Shown here piece after piece: positions 52,020 through 64,000 of a DNA stretch of 64,000 bases. Both the position numbers and the translations under genes were made by a program. Under the pieces are notes generated by a model. The model saw only the letters and a list, made by a program, of their open reading frames with translations. It was not told the origin of the DNA and did not search any database. The stretch's first letter is position 1; every line of letters begins with the position of its first letter. The stretch is from Beaufortia kweichowensis (taxonomy: Eukaryota; Chordata; Actinopteri; Cypriniformes; Gastromyzontidae), in contig CM032813.1 of NCBI GenBank assembly GCA_019155185.1, forward strand, positions 1,546,501 to 1,610,500, in the 5' to 3' direction.

Positions 52020-52085
52020 TGTCTCCTAATATTTGTAAGTCGCTTTGGATAAAAGCGTCAGCTAAATGCCTAAATGGAAATGTAA
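52020..52085 (-). mobile_element. Element C fragment, inverted
   Basis: On the minus strand it reads ACATTTCCATTTAGGCATTTAGCTGACGC.., then TTATCCAAAGCGACTTAC, then AATATTAGGAGACAAG, as in the two longer copies. It is truncated after the GAGACAA segment. Confidence 0.8.
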
Positions 52086-53238
52086 ACCCAATGGTGCCAA
52101 AGTTAAAACCTGCTGCGTTCATTTTGTTTCCTGAGAACCTTATTACTGACAAAGAAAATCCAGTTCAAACCTTGAATGCTTATGAAAAAGACAAACATTA
52201 TTGTGACAGGTTAAATTGATGAGAGAAAAACCATAATAGAAATATATTAATATTGCACGTGCCAATTTAACAATACACAGCTAAACGGTGATATTTATAT
52301 AGGAAATAAAATACCAAAGATGCAAACACATTCCCAAACCGATTCTGAAATCTAAACATGATGACGTCTTCTCTTAACCACAGTAAAGACTTAAGCACTT
52401 CACTACTTTAGTTATCACACAAATTCACTTCTACAATAGAACAAAATGACAGTCTGTATATTAGGAGTGAAAGCTAATCCCTTCAATCTTCTATAATAAA
52501 GGAAACTAAATCCTAAGCTTCTGATATTTGTGGCCTTTTCAAAGGATTGTGTTAGCTTTGTGGGCTAAATTGTTTTGCGCGTGTACGTTTAAATCCAAGT
52601 GTGAGGGCAAAAACAACAACAACCAGAGTGATATATGAATGATCGAGACTTGAGAAACTCCAGATTGTTCAGGCTTCTAATTTCCCTCACCAAATGTTTC
52701 CTCTGACATTCACATGCATCAACTGGGCCGTGCTTATTCAGTTAGAGAACAAAGCCTGTTTCGGGAAGAGGACTGATAATGAGCTGAAAAAAAATAGATT
52801 TTGGGATGCTGCAATAATGATCTGTAACGCTGCCATTTGACAGCACAGTTCTCGTGTGAAAGAGATACAGCGATACAGCGAGCCTGAGAAATCACGTAAT
52901 GAAGTTTATGAATAGTTCACTTTCTTACTTAAATCTCAACTAAATACGTGTGCTGGAGCTAAATTGAAACATGTTGCTATTTCTGAGTTTTTCTGAAATA
53001 AAATGTATACAACATCAAACAATCAGGTTTACCAGACAGATGTGATATAGAAAAATATAAATCAACAATCCACCATATGTTACCTGTTTTTACATCATAT
53101 GTGTGTGAATGTGTTAATTAGAGTTCTCCACAGAGACGATCTGTACCAGCTGTTAACATTGACGACACGATAAGGTGGTATACAAACAAATAGACCAATC
53201 ACTTCATTTAACTAGACCCATGTCAAGTCTTTAATCTG

Positions 53239-53753
53239 TTAACCTGTTAACCGTCACCGTTTCCCTATTCACTTTAATATTTCATCACTATATATTGATG
53301 GAAGGGTTTAAGACTCAAAAATAAAAAATTGGACCAATTTTCATAACAATAAACAAAACAAAAAACAACAACAATTTTGATGTTAATTTTATTCCTAAAA
53401 ATATCTCAAATTAAAAAAATCCAAAAGATTAAAAATGTATAAACAAATATTCAATATCTAAAATGTAAAATTTTTAATTTGGATGCAATTTCATGTGTAG
53501 GATCAATATGTTCAGTGACAATTACTTTATACTTACCAGAACTTAAATTTTTTAAATAAACTTAAATTGAATTTTATGTTTTTACTTTTTTGTTTATGTT
53601 TATCGTTTCAAACACTTATCAAATATTTATTCTTGAGACTTTCCAGACCTTTCCATCAATATATCATTTGTCATGATTACATTAGAATTCAACTATGAAA
53701 TATTAAAGTGACTAGTAAAATAATAAATGGAACGGTGACGGTTTAAAGGTTAA
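53239..53753. mobile_element. MITE-like element B, full-length copy in the pcdh17 intron
   Basis: The left end TTAACCTGTTAACCGTCACC and the right end GGTGACGGTTTAAAGGTTAA are inverted repeats. The interior is AT-rich and includes GATGGAAGGGTTTAAGACTC and CATAACAATAAAC, shared with the other copies. It is partly palindromic throughout and has no open frame. Confidence 0.82.
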
Positions 53754-53999
53754 CTGGACCACAGCATCAGACGTGGTCTCATTCTAATAAGCTACTGATT
53801 GGAGAAAAATCTGTGTAGTACAAGATGAGTCATCAATATATTTGATCCCTTTTCTCATGCGAGTAAAACTGTACACATAAACACTTATATTCTTCATTCT
53901 ATAAAGTACACTATATATGTGACTTCAAAGCCAAACGCATCAATTAAATGCCACAAAACTATCATTTTGATTCATGAGCTTTATTCAACAGCATGAATA

Positions 54000-54330
54000 T
54001 TACTTTGATGGCCCCTGAAAAAAGTCCTCCAGCGGCCCCAGAGGCTCTATATAAGTAAATGGACACGGTTCCTTATTGCATTTGAGAGAGTAACAAATCT
54101 CCAGTTTTATTTTGCAATTGAACAATGCTCTCAGAGTCCGGCTACTATTGTTTAAGTCGCGAGAGGCATTGCTGAGCCCCTGGTAATTGCATTGCTGGTG
54201 ATTTGTAATCGTTATGAGGGAAAAGCTGCTCTTCCCCGCGGGAGCTGACAGGTCAGCTGCTTTCATGCTCAAGCAGTCACAAGCTATATATCTGCTATGG
54301 CCTGGCCTTTGCCTTCATACCTGATGACTG
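54000..54330. promoter_or_regulatory. Candidate conserved non-coding block in the pcdh17 intron
   Basis: A unique block between repeat-rich stretches, with CTGGTAATTGCATTGCTGG, TTGCAATTGAACAATG and CCGCGGGAGCTGACAGGTCAGCTGC; the last includes TGACAGGTCA and a CAGCTG E-box. The minus-strand open frame resembles no protein. Function inferred only. Confidence 0.28.
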
Positions 54331-55780
54331 TGTGTAAATATATATATACATATAAATACCTGAGCTGTATTTAAGTCATCTCTGCCCAATGCTTTCTCAA
54401 ACATGATTCGTGACAATAGATGATGAGTTTTGATCTATGCTCCGATCAAATTCTCATTTGCACAAATTGAATTTACAAGCAAGAAAGTAATAAAAGAAGC
54501 AAACTGATTAACTATTCAGCAATTTTGACTGATGAATCACAGCAGTCTTGCCGAGACTATCAAAAACTGAACAAAATAAATCAGAAGAGATTTGCTGACC
54601 CTTCAATTCCATTACGTTGTTACTGGCGTTTTTCTCTCGACTGCAAATCAATGACATGCTTGTTTTTTGTCAGAATTGATAGAAAACAAATTAGAGAGCA
54701 TACAGCTAAATAAGATTTGTGGCGACAGCTCTAGTACAAAATAAAAAAAATAATAATACAGAAGTTGTCAAACATGAAAAATGGACTGATGTCTAAAACT
54801 GGGAGATTTATGTGATATTAATGCATATTTGAATCACTTTAAAGAAAGACAATGATGGCGATTATTCTTGCTGGCAGTCAGCTTTGATGACACTCCCAGA
54901 GTCTATTCCTGCAAAACTCAAAAAGCCCTGGTTCAAGAGTTTCTTCAATATAAACTTCAGTAAGATAAATTTAAGAGATTATGGAGTTCGTTGTGCACGC
55001 AGCACTTTCGGTAAAAATGGAATTCATACAGAACTGATTTATGGAAGGAAAACTCATCTTACGTCTTTATATAAGCTTAGCCTGATTTTGCCAAGTAGGA
55101 CATGTCTTGGATTCTTGTTGGTTATGCAACAACATTCCTATCAAAAAACTTTAGAGTTAAAAGTTTAGATTAAGGAAAAAGGTTTTAAATGTTTGGTCAG
55201 GACTAGAGATCAGATCCAGAATTGCACAATCAAATGTATATTCATGCAAACAACTGCGTTTAAAAAAAGAGCAAAAAGACCTTTAAGAAAGAAGTTACTT
55301 TTTTTACTATCAACTTTGTTACAAAGCTGATGATAAGCAAATAAAATAATAAAACCTAAACAAATGTTCCTTCTGCAAAGACGTAAGTTACAAAACATGT
55401 GTTTATGTGAGGATATATGCATCTGTGCGCCATCTCTAAAATCTCAAAAACAGCCTGATATGTCTTAAAAACATATTTCTTTATCTTTATTACGCAGAAC
55501 TAGCTTTTATACAGAAAAGAGAGAATAAAACATATGTCAAACTTAAGGCGAATGCAACGCTATGCAAAATTAAGAGCCTAAAGCGCTTATATATAACATT
55601 AAGAATCTGGATAAATAGCCCTGAAGAACCATAAAGCCATTTCACAACAAACCACACCATCATCTAAACACGTCAGTATACACACACAAAAAATGAATGA
55701 CAGGAAATGACCTTTTTAGGAGAAAAAGGGAGAAAAACATTCAAAGCTGTCAATATGGATTTGGCTAATGTCTGAGTGCC

Positions 55781-55804
55781 AGGAGGAGGAGGAGGAGGAG
55801 GAGG
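55781..55804 (+). repeat. (AGG)n trinucleotide repeat
   Basis: About eight AGG/GGA units in the pcdh17 intron. Confidence 0.92.
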
Positions 55805-56368
55805 TTACCTTGGCAACAAGTGGAAAAGGGCATCAGTTAGAATGGCATTAATTAACTGATTTTGCTCCTTTGAAGTAGATGTGTTTAAGGATCACAGGGA
55901 GGGATATGCACACAAAAAATATTATCAGTCCCTTTAGGTGTATTCGTGCTGGAGCGCCATTCATTTCTTTTCACTTTTTACCTGCAATTTCATCTCAGCC
56001 TCTTTATTACAAGCCAAACATGGAGATAATGAATAGAAGTGCATGTACACATACATGCTTTTGTGCTTTCTAAATAAATACATTTCTTAATAAATCTCCC
56101 AAATACTAAAATGCACAACTTTTGAAAAAAAAAATGATTTTTTTCTCCTGATGTCATGGATAAACTATTAATTTAAATAAGACGTTTCCAGCACCTGTTT
56201 CCTCAACAGAGGTCTGGTATTGGGTATTGATGAATGAATCATGTTGCTGGCAGGGAAGCTAAACAAACGCTTGTAGAATCAAGTTTTTAATCGATACGTC
56301 TGATCAGACCTTTCGGCTGAATGTGATGTTCTGATGCGCAGGAAATTTGTCTGAGCAACAAATGTTAC

Positions 56369-56655
56369 GGTAACACTTTTGAATACGTTTGTTTTGTTAA
56401 TATTAGTAAATGCAGTAGATAAACATGAACTAACAATGAGCAGTACAGTGTTTCAGCATTTATTATTCTTTGTTAATGTTAAATTAATTCCAATACACTT
56501 CTTAAAAATTTGTTTGTTGTGCATTTTGGAAATAAGTTAGTAAACGCTGAAATGAACTAAGATTAATAAATGCTGCTGAAGTATTAGACGTACACAAAGT
56601 AAACAAGTATGCAAAATACAAGTATACAAATACAAGCTTATTGTAAAGTGTTACC
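56369..56655. mobile_element. Palindromic MITE (GGTAACACTTTTG / TTGTAAAGTGTTACC)
   Basis: The terminal GGTAACACTTTTG and TTGTAAAGTGTTACC are inverted repeats. The interior has TTGTTAATATTAGTAAATGC and AACATGAACTAACAATGAGC, typical of this family. Confidence 0.87.
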
Positions 56656-58421
56656 AATGTTTTTTAGAGCTCTGCTTCCATGTAACTATTCAATTCAAGG
56701 CATCGCTGTGCCCACGAGGAATCAATCAGCACTTGCTCTCGGGGAGCATCAAAACAAGCTGTGTGTGTGACCGAACATCTAAAGTGGGTTAAGAGGGATT
56801 CTTGATTTCTCCGGCTAAAATCAAGGGAAATGAGTAACCGGGTGTGCATTAAAAAATGGGGTCTATAGTATATAGTAGTTCTGGGTACTGCACCTGGCTT
56901 TAATACCTGAGGAATAAGTGATATTACTGTAAACACCCTAAAAAGGTAAATCTTATACTACTGTGAGCCCTCTACATCTATGCCAATTACTTGCAAAAAA
57001 TGTATTATTTCTTCAGAATGCATTGCTTACTAACGGCTGCCAATGAAAATCTTTTTTGTATTCATAATGGCATAGCACTGCATTTACCAGCAGGTGCTAA
57101 ATGGACTCGCTAACCAGCCATTCTGCAAACCCTAATGCTCTCTCGCTCTTTCTCAGGCTATCCTTCATTCCCTCTTTGTTCCATCAGACGGATAATCTGA
57201 AGCATCCGTGGCATTCCGGCGGAATAAAGGGGAGCGATGATGGGGGAAAGAGGTGAGACAATTTGATTATCGTGCTCCAATCAAACACAATTAAGCTAGG
57301 TCATCTGAAACACTTACACAGCAATCTAACAGGACCTTTTCACGCACACATGCATGCGCATTATCATAAGTACGCATCATAACGTGGGCCGTGCGTTCTC
57401 CTATGTGTGTATCGGACAAGGCCACTGATGATGAACACATTCCAGGATTATCCCCCACTGCGAGCGACACTTTCAGACAATTAATAAAAAAAATACTTTT
57501 ATCATACAATTTTTTTCAATTTTCAATTCAATTTTATAATAATTAACATACAGCTCCCAGTTTAGAGCCTCATTAATAAACTTCACGACTATCCACTCCC
57601 TAAACGGGTGACTAAAAACATGGATGTATGGATGAAAAAAGAAAGATAAAGCAAAAGTGAGTTCTCTAATGCTTAACAGTTTCCATCCAAATCATCATCT
57701 TACTGAAAAACTAATTGTCAAATGTATCCCAAGTCCCTTTAAGAGAAGTAATTTTATTCTGCGGCCATATTTGTCACAGCTATTTCAGTCATACAAGACA
57801 AAGTCCTATCTACTTGAATAGGGAAAAAAACCAAATACTGTATCTTTAAAATCACACGCAGGCAACAAAACAACATATTTCCAACCAATATTAAACCTGA
57901 CATCGATTTTGTTTCTTAAACTTAAATTGAGATGAAAAGCACTACTGCACATGCACAATTATTTACTCTGTATCAAGTCCTAACTTATAGAATTACCAGC
58001 TCTCGTCGATTTATGATCGGCTGTTTTTACTCTAAGGCAGAACTTTATTCAGTGTTAATGAGCACTGCACTTTTTTCTCATTCATAGCAACAGAACAGCA
58101 GGATGCTAATAATTTCTATCTTCATGGATGTGAATTGCCTTCACAGGTTGCATCTCTGCATCACAGAAAATAACGCAAGAGCTCACAGTTGATTTTCACA
58201 GTTTAGTTTAAATAATTCTCAACACACACACAAACACCGAGTAAAATAAGAGAATCTACAGTATGTAATTTGGCCAAACCTATTTATTTTAAACAGGCTA
58301 AATAGGATGTTTTTGTCTACCTTTTGGGGGTAGACAACTTACATGATGCCCAAAAATGCTGTCTAGGTAGGCAGCTCGGCAGCAACGAAGCATGAGGGAC
58401 TTTGATTTTATTCATGCTTTT

Positions 58422-58424
<3 letters not shown>

Positions 58425-58474
<50 letters not shown>

Positions 58475-58495
58475 CCCTCTCTTTCTCTCTCTCTG
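58425..58495 (+). repeat. (GA)n run followed by a CT-rich run (hairpin-prone)
   Basis: About 47 bp of pure GA passes into CTCCCTCTCTTTCTCTCTCT. The two halves are nearly complementary inverted repeats, so one strand could fold back on itself. It lies in the pcdh17 intron. Confidence 0.92.
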
Positions 58496-59544
58496 ACTGA
58501 ATTATGACTTAATACACAGCCCAAGGAAAGACCACTTGAGGAAAGAGAGAAAGTGAGTATGTGTGCATGCGTTCGAGGAATACAAATGAAAATAAAAGAT
58601 AAAACAGAGATTACAATCAACTACCTTGTTCTGCCTTCTCCTTTTTAATCCAATCCCTGTCTTAAATTTTGCCCTCATGAATACAAAAAACCCTCCCTTC
58701 AGCGATAACAGTTGTTGGTACAGCATCTAGTTAATATGCCAAGCATGAACGTGCACCTGGAAAAGCTTACTGTACTGTAGATGTTCCTTCTGGCTGCACA
58801 AAGGGTGAAGAAGGAAAAGAGGAAGGAAGGAACAAGTTATGAGACAGATGGAGAGGGAAAAACAGGCTCCCATAGAGATGAAGTTGGGGAAACCCTTCCT
58901 GTTTCCTAAATAATGCATCAAACCCAAGTGCCTTCTAACAAACACACACATTCATGTCCTCTGACCATAACCTGCTTCTATACAAAGCAATAACACTCAA
59001 CGTATGCGTTATGATACTTAACGTTTATTTGGCTACAATGTTGTCGTTATAGCCGTATCGGAACTGCAAAATATCCATCTCGAAGCCTTTTAACGTCGAT
59101 TCAGAAGCGGCTGGAAGCGAAAACACAGTCTAATGTTGGAGGTGATAAAGTTTACGAGAGGTCACAGGGGATATCTAGACCAGCAAAGGCTTTGTGCGGA
59201 CGGCCATGTGTCATCTTCCTGTTTGTGTGTGTGTATGTAGATCTGCCCGGGCCTCCGGAGTGTTATTGGAAAAACAGACAGCGGTTCTAAGTTAACTGTC
59301 TGATAGCACGACTATTGATCTCTATTGAGAGCGAAGCACAAAAACTGAAAAACGAGGGAGGATAACAGAGCAAGAAATGAGAGCAGAGAGACCACGAGAA
59401 AAAATATATCAACCCTAACAGATATCAGATATCTCTGACTAGACGGCATATTTAATTCAACCCAAATGTAGACGAGTCTGGGATGGATGAAAGCACGTCC
59501 AGTTGACTTCTTTCATGAAACACAAGCAGAAGACGGAGTGTTAC

Positions 59545-59711
59545 TGTAGTTTAAAAGCATTGTGTTCACAGCGCAAAGGTCACAGGTTTCATACCCAAAA
59601 ACACAGATGCTGATAACATTTATAGCCAACTGAATAAATGCAAATGTACTTCATTGTTGTGTGTAAAATGTGTCGTTTTGGAAAACAGCGTCTGCTAAAT
59701 GAACAAATGTA
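59545..59711 (+). mobile_element. tRNA-derived SINE copy (degenerate)
   Basis: The 5' part reads GCGCAAAGGTCACAGGTTTCATACCC, resembling a tRNA B box (GGTTCGATCCC) in a SINE head. A spacer follows and then the tail CAGCGTCTGCTAAATGAACAAATG. This order matches the common cypriniform SINE that I recall. It is not a functional tRNA. Confidence 0.7.
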
Positions 59712-59722
59712 CACTTAAAAAT

Positions 59723-60125
59723 ACTGTCACCATTCCTAAAAAGAAACACGTATGTTATTTCACTATTTACTTTAAGACTTAATAATAAATATTTGACCAA
59801 TTTTCATAACAATAAACATCAACTAAAAAAATAACTAATAAAACTAACTAATAAACTCTAATAAAATTAAATGTTAATTTCATTTATACAAATACCTTAA
59901 ATTAAAAAAATAAAAAGATGAAAAAATAATATCTAATATCTAAAATAAAAAAACGGTATAAGACTCAAGAAAAAATATTTGACAAATGTTCATAACAATA
60001 ATTTTTTTTAAATATAAATATTAATAATATAAAAATAAATAGATAAATAATGTAAATATCTCAAATGTACTATAGTTTGCACAGTGCATTTTCATTTGTA
60101 TGCTCCATATATGTTTCTTAACCTA
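59723..60125 (+). repeat. Degenerate MITE-like element B copy
   Basis: It starts at CTGTCACCATTCCTAAAAAG and contains two rearranged blocks with TTTGACCAATTTTCATAACAAT, AATATCTAATATCTAAAA and AAGACTCAAGA. These match interior landmarks of element B. The end sequences are eroded. Confidence 0.65.
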
Positions 60126-60299
60126 TCTGAAAATAATAATGGTATGTTCTTTTAATGGTACTGTTCATTCAAAAATATCTAGATTTCAGTATCAGCACTA
60201 AATAATAGTAAAAGATTTTTACAAATAACAATCTGACACGAGCCGAAATGACTCATCACTAGCAGTACATGTTCATGGTTCAGGTCATTATACTGCTTG

Positions 60300-61060
60300 T
60301 CGGAAACGCGACCGCCGTAGCTTTGGCTCTTTTCTTTGTATGTGTAAGCGAGTCACACCGTTAAACCAGCTAATTTCAGCCGTTCTCCAACCATTCCCAT
60401 GCACCATTAAATGACTACATTCTCAAAATATGAAACATATGGGCCTCTTTAATTGGCCAATTTCTCTTGCCAGTGCATTCAGTCTATTCCTGAATCCAAA
60501 AGAAAACAGGCACGCGCACGCACGAGCCAAATCAAGGCAGACAGGCTTGGCGTATTCGTTGGCTGCCTCGGCTCAGATAGCGGTAGATTCCCCTCTGTTC
60601 TATTGATTAATTGTGCCATTATATTTGATGTATTGCTTTCTGTGGCCCATTTATTCTCTTTGTCTCTCGTTTTGTTTTTTCTTCATTTTGCCATATGAGA
60701 GATGCAGCCGGTGCGTTAGTCTTTAACACGACCCGGGCTCAGATGAAAAAAAAAACATCGTTACGCGCTTGATTCGTGAACGAGTGCAACGGAACGGAGT
60801 CGTGGGACGTCTTTCTAATCTGTGAAGTTACTGTTCCACCAATGTCACGAGTAATTTGTCCAACCAGCAGAGAGCCAGAATAATTATTCATATTTAATCA
60901 GGTGGAGAACGTAACGCGGCCTGCCGGATGATAAGTCATTTTCCGTGTTCCATTATCAAAGTTTTAAGAAAGCGTCTAACCTGCGCTCGCTAAATGGAAA
61001 AGCTAGAGTGGTTTGGCTTATAAAATCATAATGGGCCTGCCTGCTTTGATAAACCGAGAA
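60300..61060. promoter_or_regulatory. Candidate conserved non-coding block just downstream of the pcdh17 CM1 exon
   Basis: Unique sequence 0.4-1.2 kb inside the large intron from the 173-nt exon, with TTTAATTGGCCAATTTC, GAATAATTATTCATATTTAATC and GTAACGCGGCC. No repeats and no plausible protein. Could be an enhancer or splicing-related element; not testable here. Confidence 0.28.
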
Positions 61061-61495
61061 CGTGTCTAGAATAAAAGAGAGAAAGAGGACGAGGAGAAAA
61101 GAGAGTCTAAAGGACAGAAGATGGATGGAAAGCGCAAGGACACAAGATGAGCTACAATGAGAGGAAAGCAACAAACTCATACTTGAGGAAGATAACTATA
61201 TTTGCGCACACAACAAAGGACAATAACACACTTTAGCTGGTTTTCCTCCTATTTGAACTAGATTACAAGCAAACAATAGATAAAACTGAGACCAAACTAC
61301 TACACACAAAAGTGGCAGAATATTTTAGTCAATTCAGCACAAAGTAAAAGTACCGAAAGCTTCATTTTAGGACATGCAGAGAAAACAAACAAGGCAAAAA
61401 AAGAACAGCGAACTACTGATAAAAAAAGAGCAGACGTCCCTCTCGACAACACAGTCTTCAGTTCTTAATAAGCGTTGTGATGTTGAAGGACTTAC

Positions 61496-61668
61496 CCTGC
61501 TCGAGCGGCTGTGGCTTCAGGCCAGTGGCCTTCATCTTGAGCGCTTCCTTAGCCGACATGTCACAGCAGGAGCCTTTATTAGTGTCCTGATCGCTGTCCG
61601 CTTGGTCGCTGTCCCCGTGCCCGCTGTCTCTGAGACTGGCACGCTCCGGATCTTTGAACGTGGAGCTG
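61496..61668 (-). CDS. pcdh17: pcdh17 internal coding exon (173 nt) with the CM1 motif
   Basis: The minus-strand acceptor ends CTCGTAG at 61669 and the donor is CAGG|GTAAG (GT at 61494-61495). The first base completes the split serine codon from the 59-nt exon. Then come 57 codons, then a G that joins AG of the terminal exon to give Glu. The protein begins SSTFKDPERA, continues SLRDSGHGDSDQADSD, then a Lys/Gly/Cys-Cys stretch and a basic segment, and ends KPQPLEQ. The SLRDSG-GDSD segment is the conserved cytoplasmic motif CM1 of delta-2 protocadherins (PCDH8, 10, 17, 18, 19). The exon lies 123 nt downstream of the 59-nt exon and about 29.5 kb upstream of the terminal exon. Its reading frame has no stop and its phases fit both neighbours. 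The role of CM1 is only partly understood; the tail is cytosolic and probably a scaffold. Confidence 0.92.
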
Positions 61669-61791
61669 CTACGAGCCCAAAAAACGAGAGGAAAACAATC
61701 AAACGGATAAATGGAATAAGAAGCCGGCGTATCTCAAAAACTGAAGAGTTTGAGATGATCACAGCTGATAGAAGCGTTAAATAGGCCTTAC
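61669..61791 (-). other. pcdh17: pcdh17 short intron (123 nt)
   Basis: It begins GTAAGG (61786-61791) and ends CTCGTAG (61669-61675) on the minus strand, preceded by a T-rich run (TTTTTTGGG) and a CCTCTCG tract. Both splice sites are close to consensus, and the frame across the junction is exact (AG|C serine). At 123 nt it is near the short intron class common in fish. Confidence 0.88.
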
Positions 61792-61850
61792 CTTTGAACA
61801 AACTGCTGCCTGTTACCCATGTAATTGGACTCAGCAGGAAAATTGTCTGT
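61792..61850 (-). CDS. pcdh17: pcdh17 internal coding exon (59 nt), start of the variable cytoplasmic tail
   Basis: Read on the minus strand, a strong acceptor (pyrimidine run ending CCTCCACAG, 61851 and up) opens a 59-nt exon that closes with CAAAG|GTAAGG (donor GT at 61790-61791). It encodes 19 codons, TDNFPAESNYMGNRQQFVQ, plus two bases (AG) of a serine codon finished by the next exon. I recognise this as the short exon that follows the large ectodomain exon in protocadherin-17, a delta-2 protocadherin that mediates homophilic adhesion in the nervous system and acts at the plasma membrane. The exon starts in phase 0 and ends after two bases of a codon. Skipping it would therefore shift the frame of the rest of the tail. 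The preceding exon is outside the window. It is too short for ORF detection and was found from splice signals and protein similarity. The identification rests on remembered family sequence. Confidence 0.9.

Positions 61851-64000
<2,150 letters not shown>

Larger units (their letters stand above)
31992..61495 (-). other. pcdh17: pcdh17 large intron (about 29.5 kb)
   Basis: It is bounded by GTAAG (donor, 61491-61495) and TATAG (acceptor, 31992-31996) on the minus strand, both in consensus context. It holds many interspersed repeats (listed separately), GA and GT microsatellites, and blocks of unique sequence. No open frame in it resembles a known protein, and no other gene is visible nested inside it. 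Stretches between the listed repeats (for example 32411-34580, 35850-36240, 44100-46340, 47080-48040, 49200-53230, 56660-58420) show no gene that I can support. Confidence 0.88.

Noticed and set aside
59560..59600. tRNA gene (AGGTCACAGGTTTCATACCC)
   Set aside because: Only a mutated B box is present and the downstream part is a SINE tail.
61374..61784. 136-codon plus-strand open frame around 61.5 kb
   Set aside because: It runs antisense to the two small pcdh17 exons and has no similarity of its own.

Overview
The window looks like vertebrate nuclear DNA from a teleost fish. It is most likely a cypriniform or another otophysan, because several interspersed repeats match families I associate with those genomes: palindromic MITEs, a tRNA-derived SINE whose tail reads CGCTTTGGATAAAAGCG, and short hAT-like palindromes. 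It is almost entirely non-coding, AT-rich and rich in microsatellites. I see no bacterial or viral genes, no CRISPR array, no intact transposase or reverse transcriptase, and no convincing RNA gene.

The only gene I can support is the 3' part of protocadherin-17 (pcdh17, a delta-2 protocadherin), on the minus strand. Three coding exons with consensus splice sites and matching phases join into one reading frame of about 311 residues. They are a 59-nt exon (61792-61850), a 173-nt exon (61496-61668) and a 704-nt terminal exon (31288-31991). The first two are separated by an intron of only 123 nt. The last two are separated by one of about 29.5 kb. Together they encode most of the cytoplasmic tail, with the delta-2 motifs CM1 and CM2 and a WIRS-type motif that links the family to the WAVE complex. 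The large first exon (cadherin ectodomain and membrane segment) must lie beyond position 64000. The 3' UTR probably runs from 31287 down to about 28.3 kb.

Layout: 1-28.3 kb is gene-free DNA downstream of pcdh17, with repeats and a few non-repetitive blocks that may be conserved regulatory DNA. The most striking object there is a tandem array of about 2.5 kb at 23.2-25.76 kb. It is a 22-bp AT-rich minisatellite that starts exactly at the end of a dispersed repeat found elsewhere in the window. From 28.3 to 32.0 kb lie the pcdh17 3' UTR and terminal exon. From 32.0 to 61.5 kb is the large intron, with many MITEs, two GA microsatellites and some unique blocks. From 61.5 to 61.85 kb are the two small exons. 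From 61.85 to 64 kb is part of the upstream intron, which contains a pure GA tract near the window edge.

I found no obviously new biological system. The points most worth a second look are the origin and coding illusion of the 22-bp minisatellite, the asymmetric pcdh17 intron structure, the long GA tracts inside or near pcdh17, and the blocks of unique sequence that could be pcdh17 enhancers.
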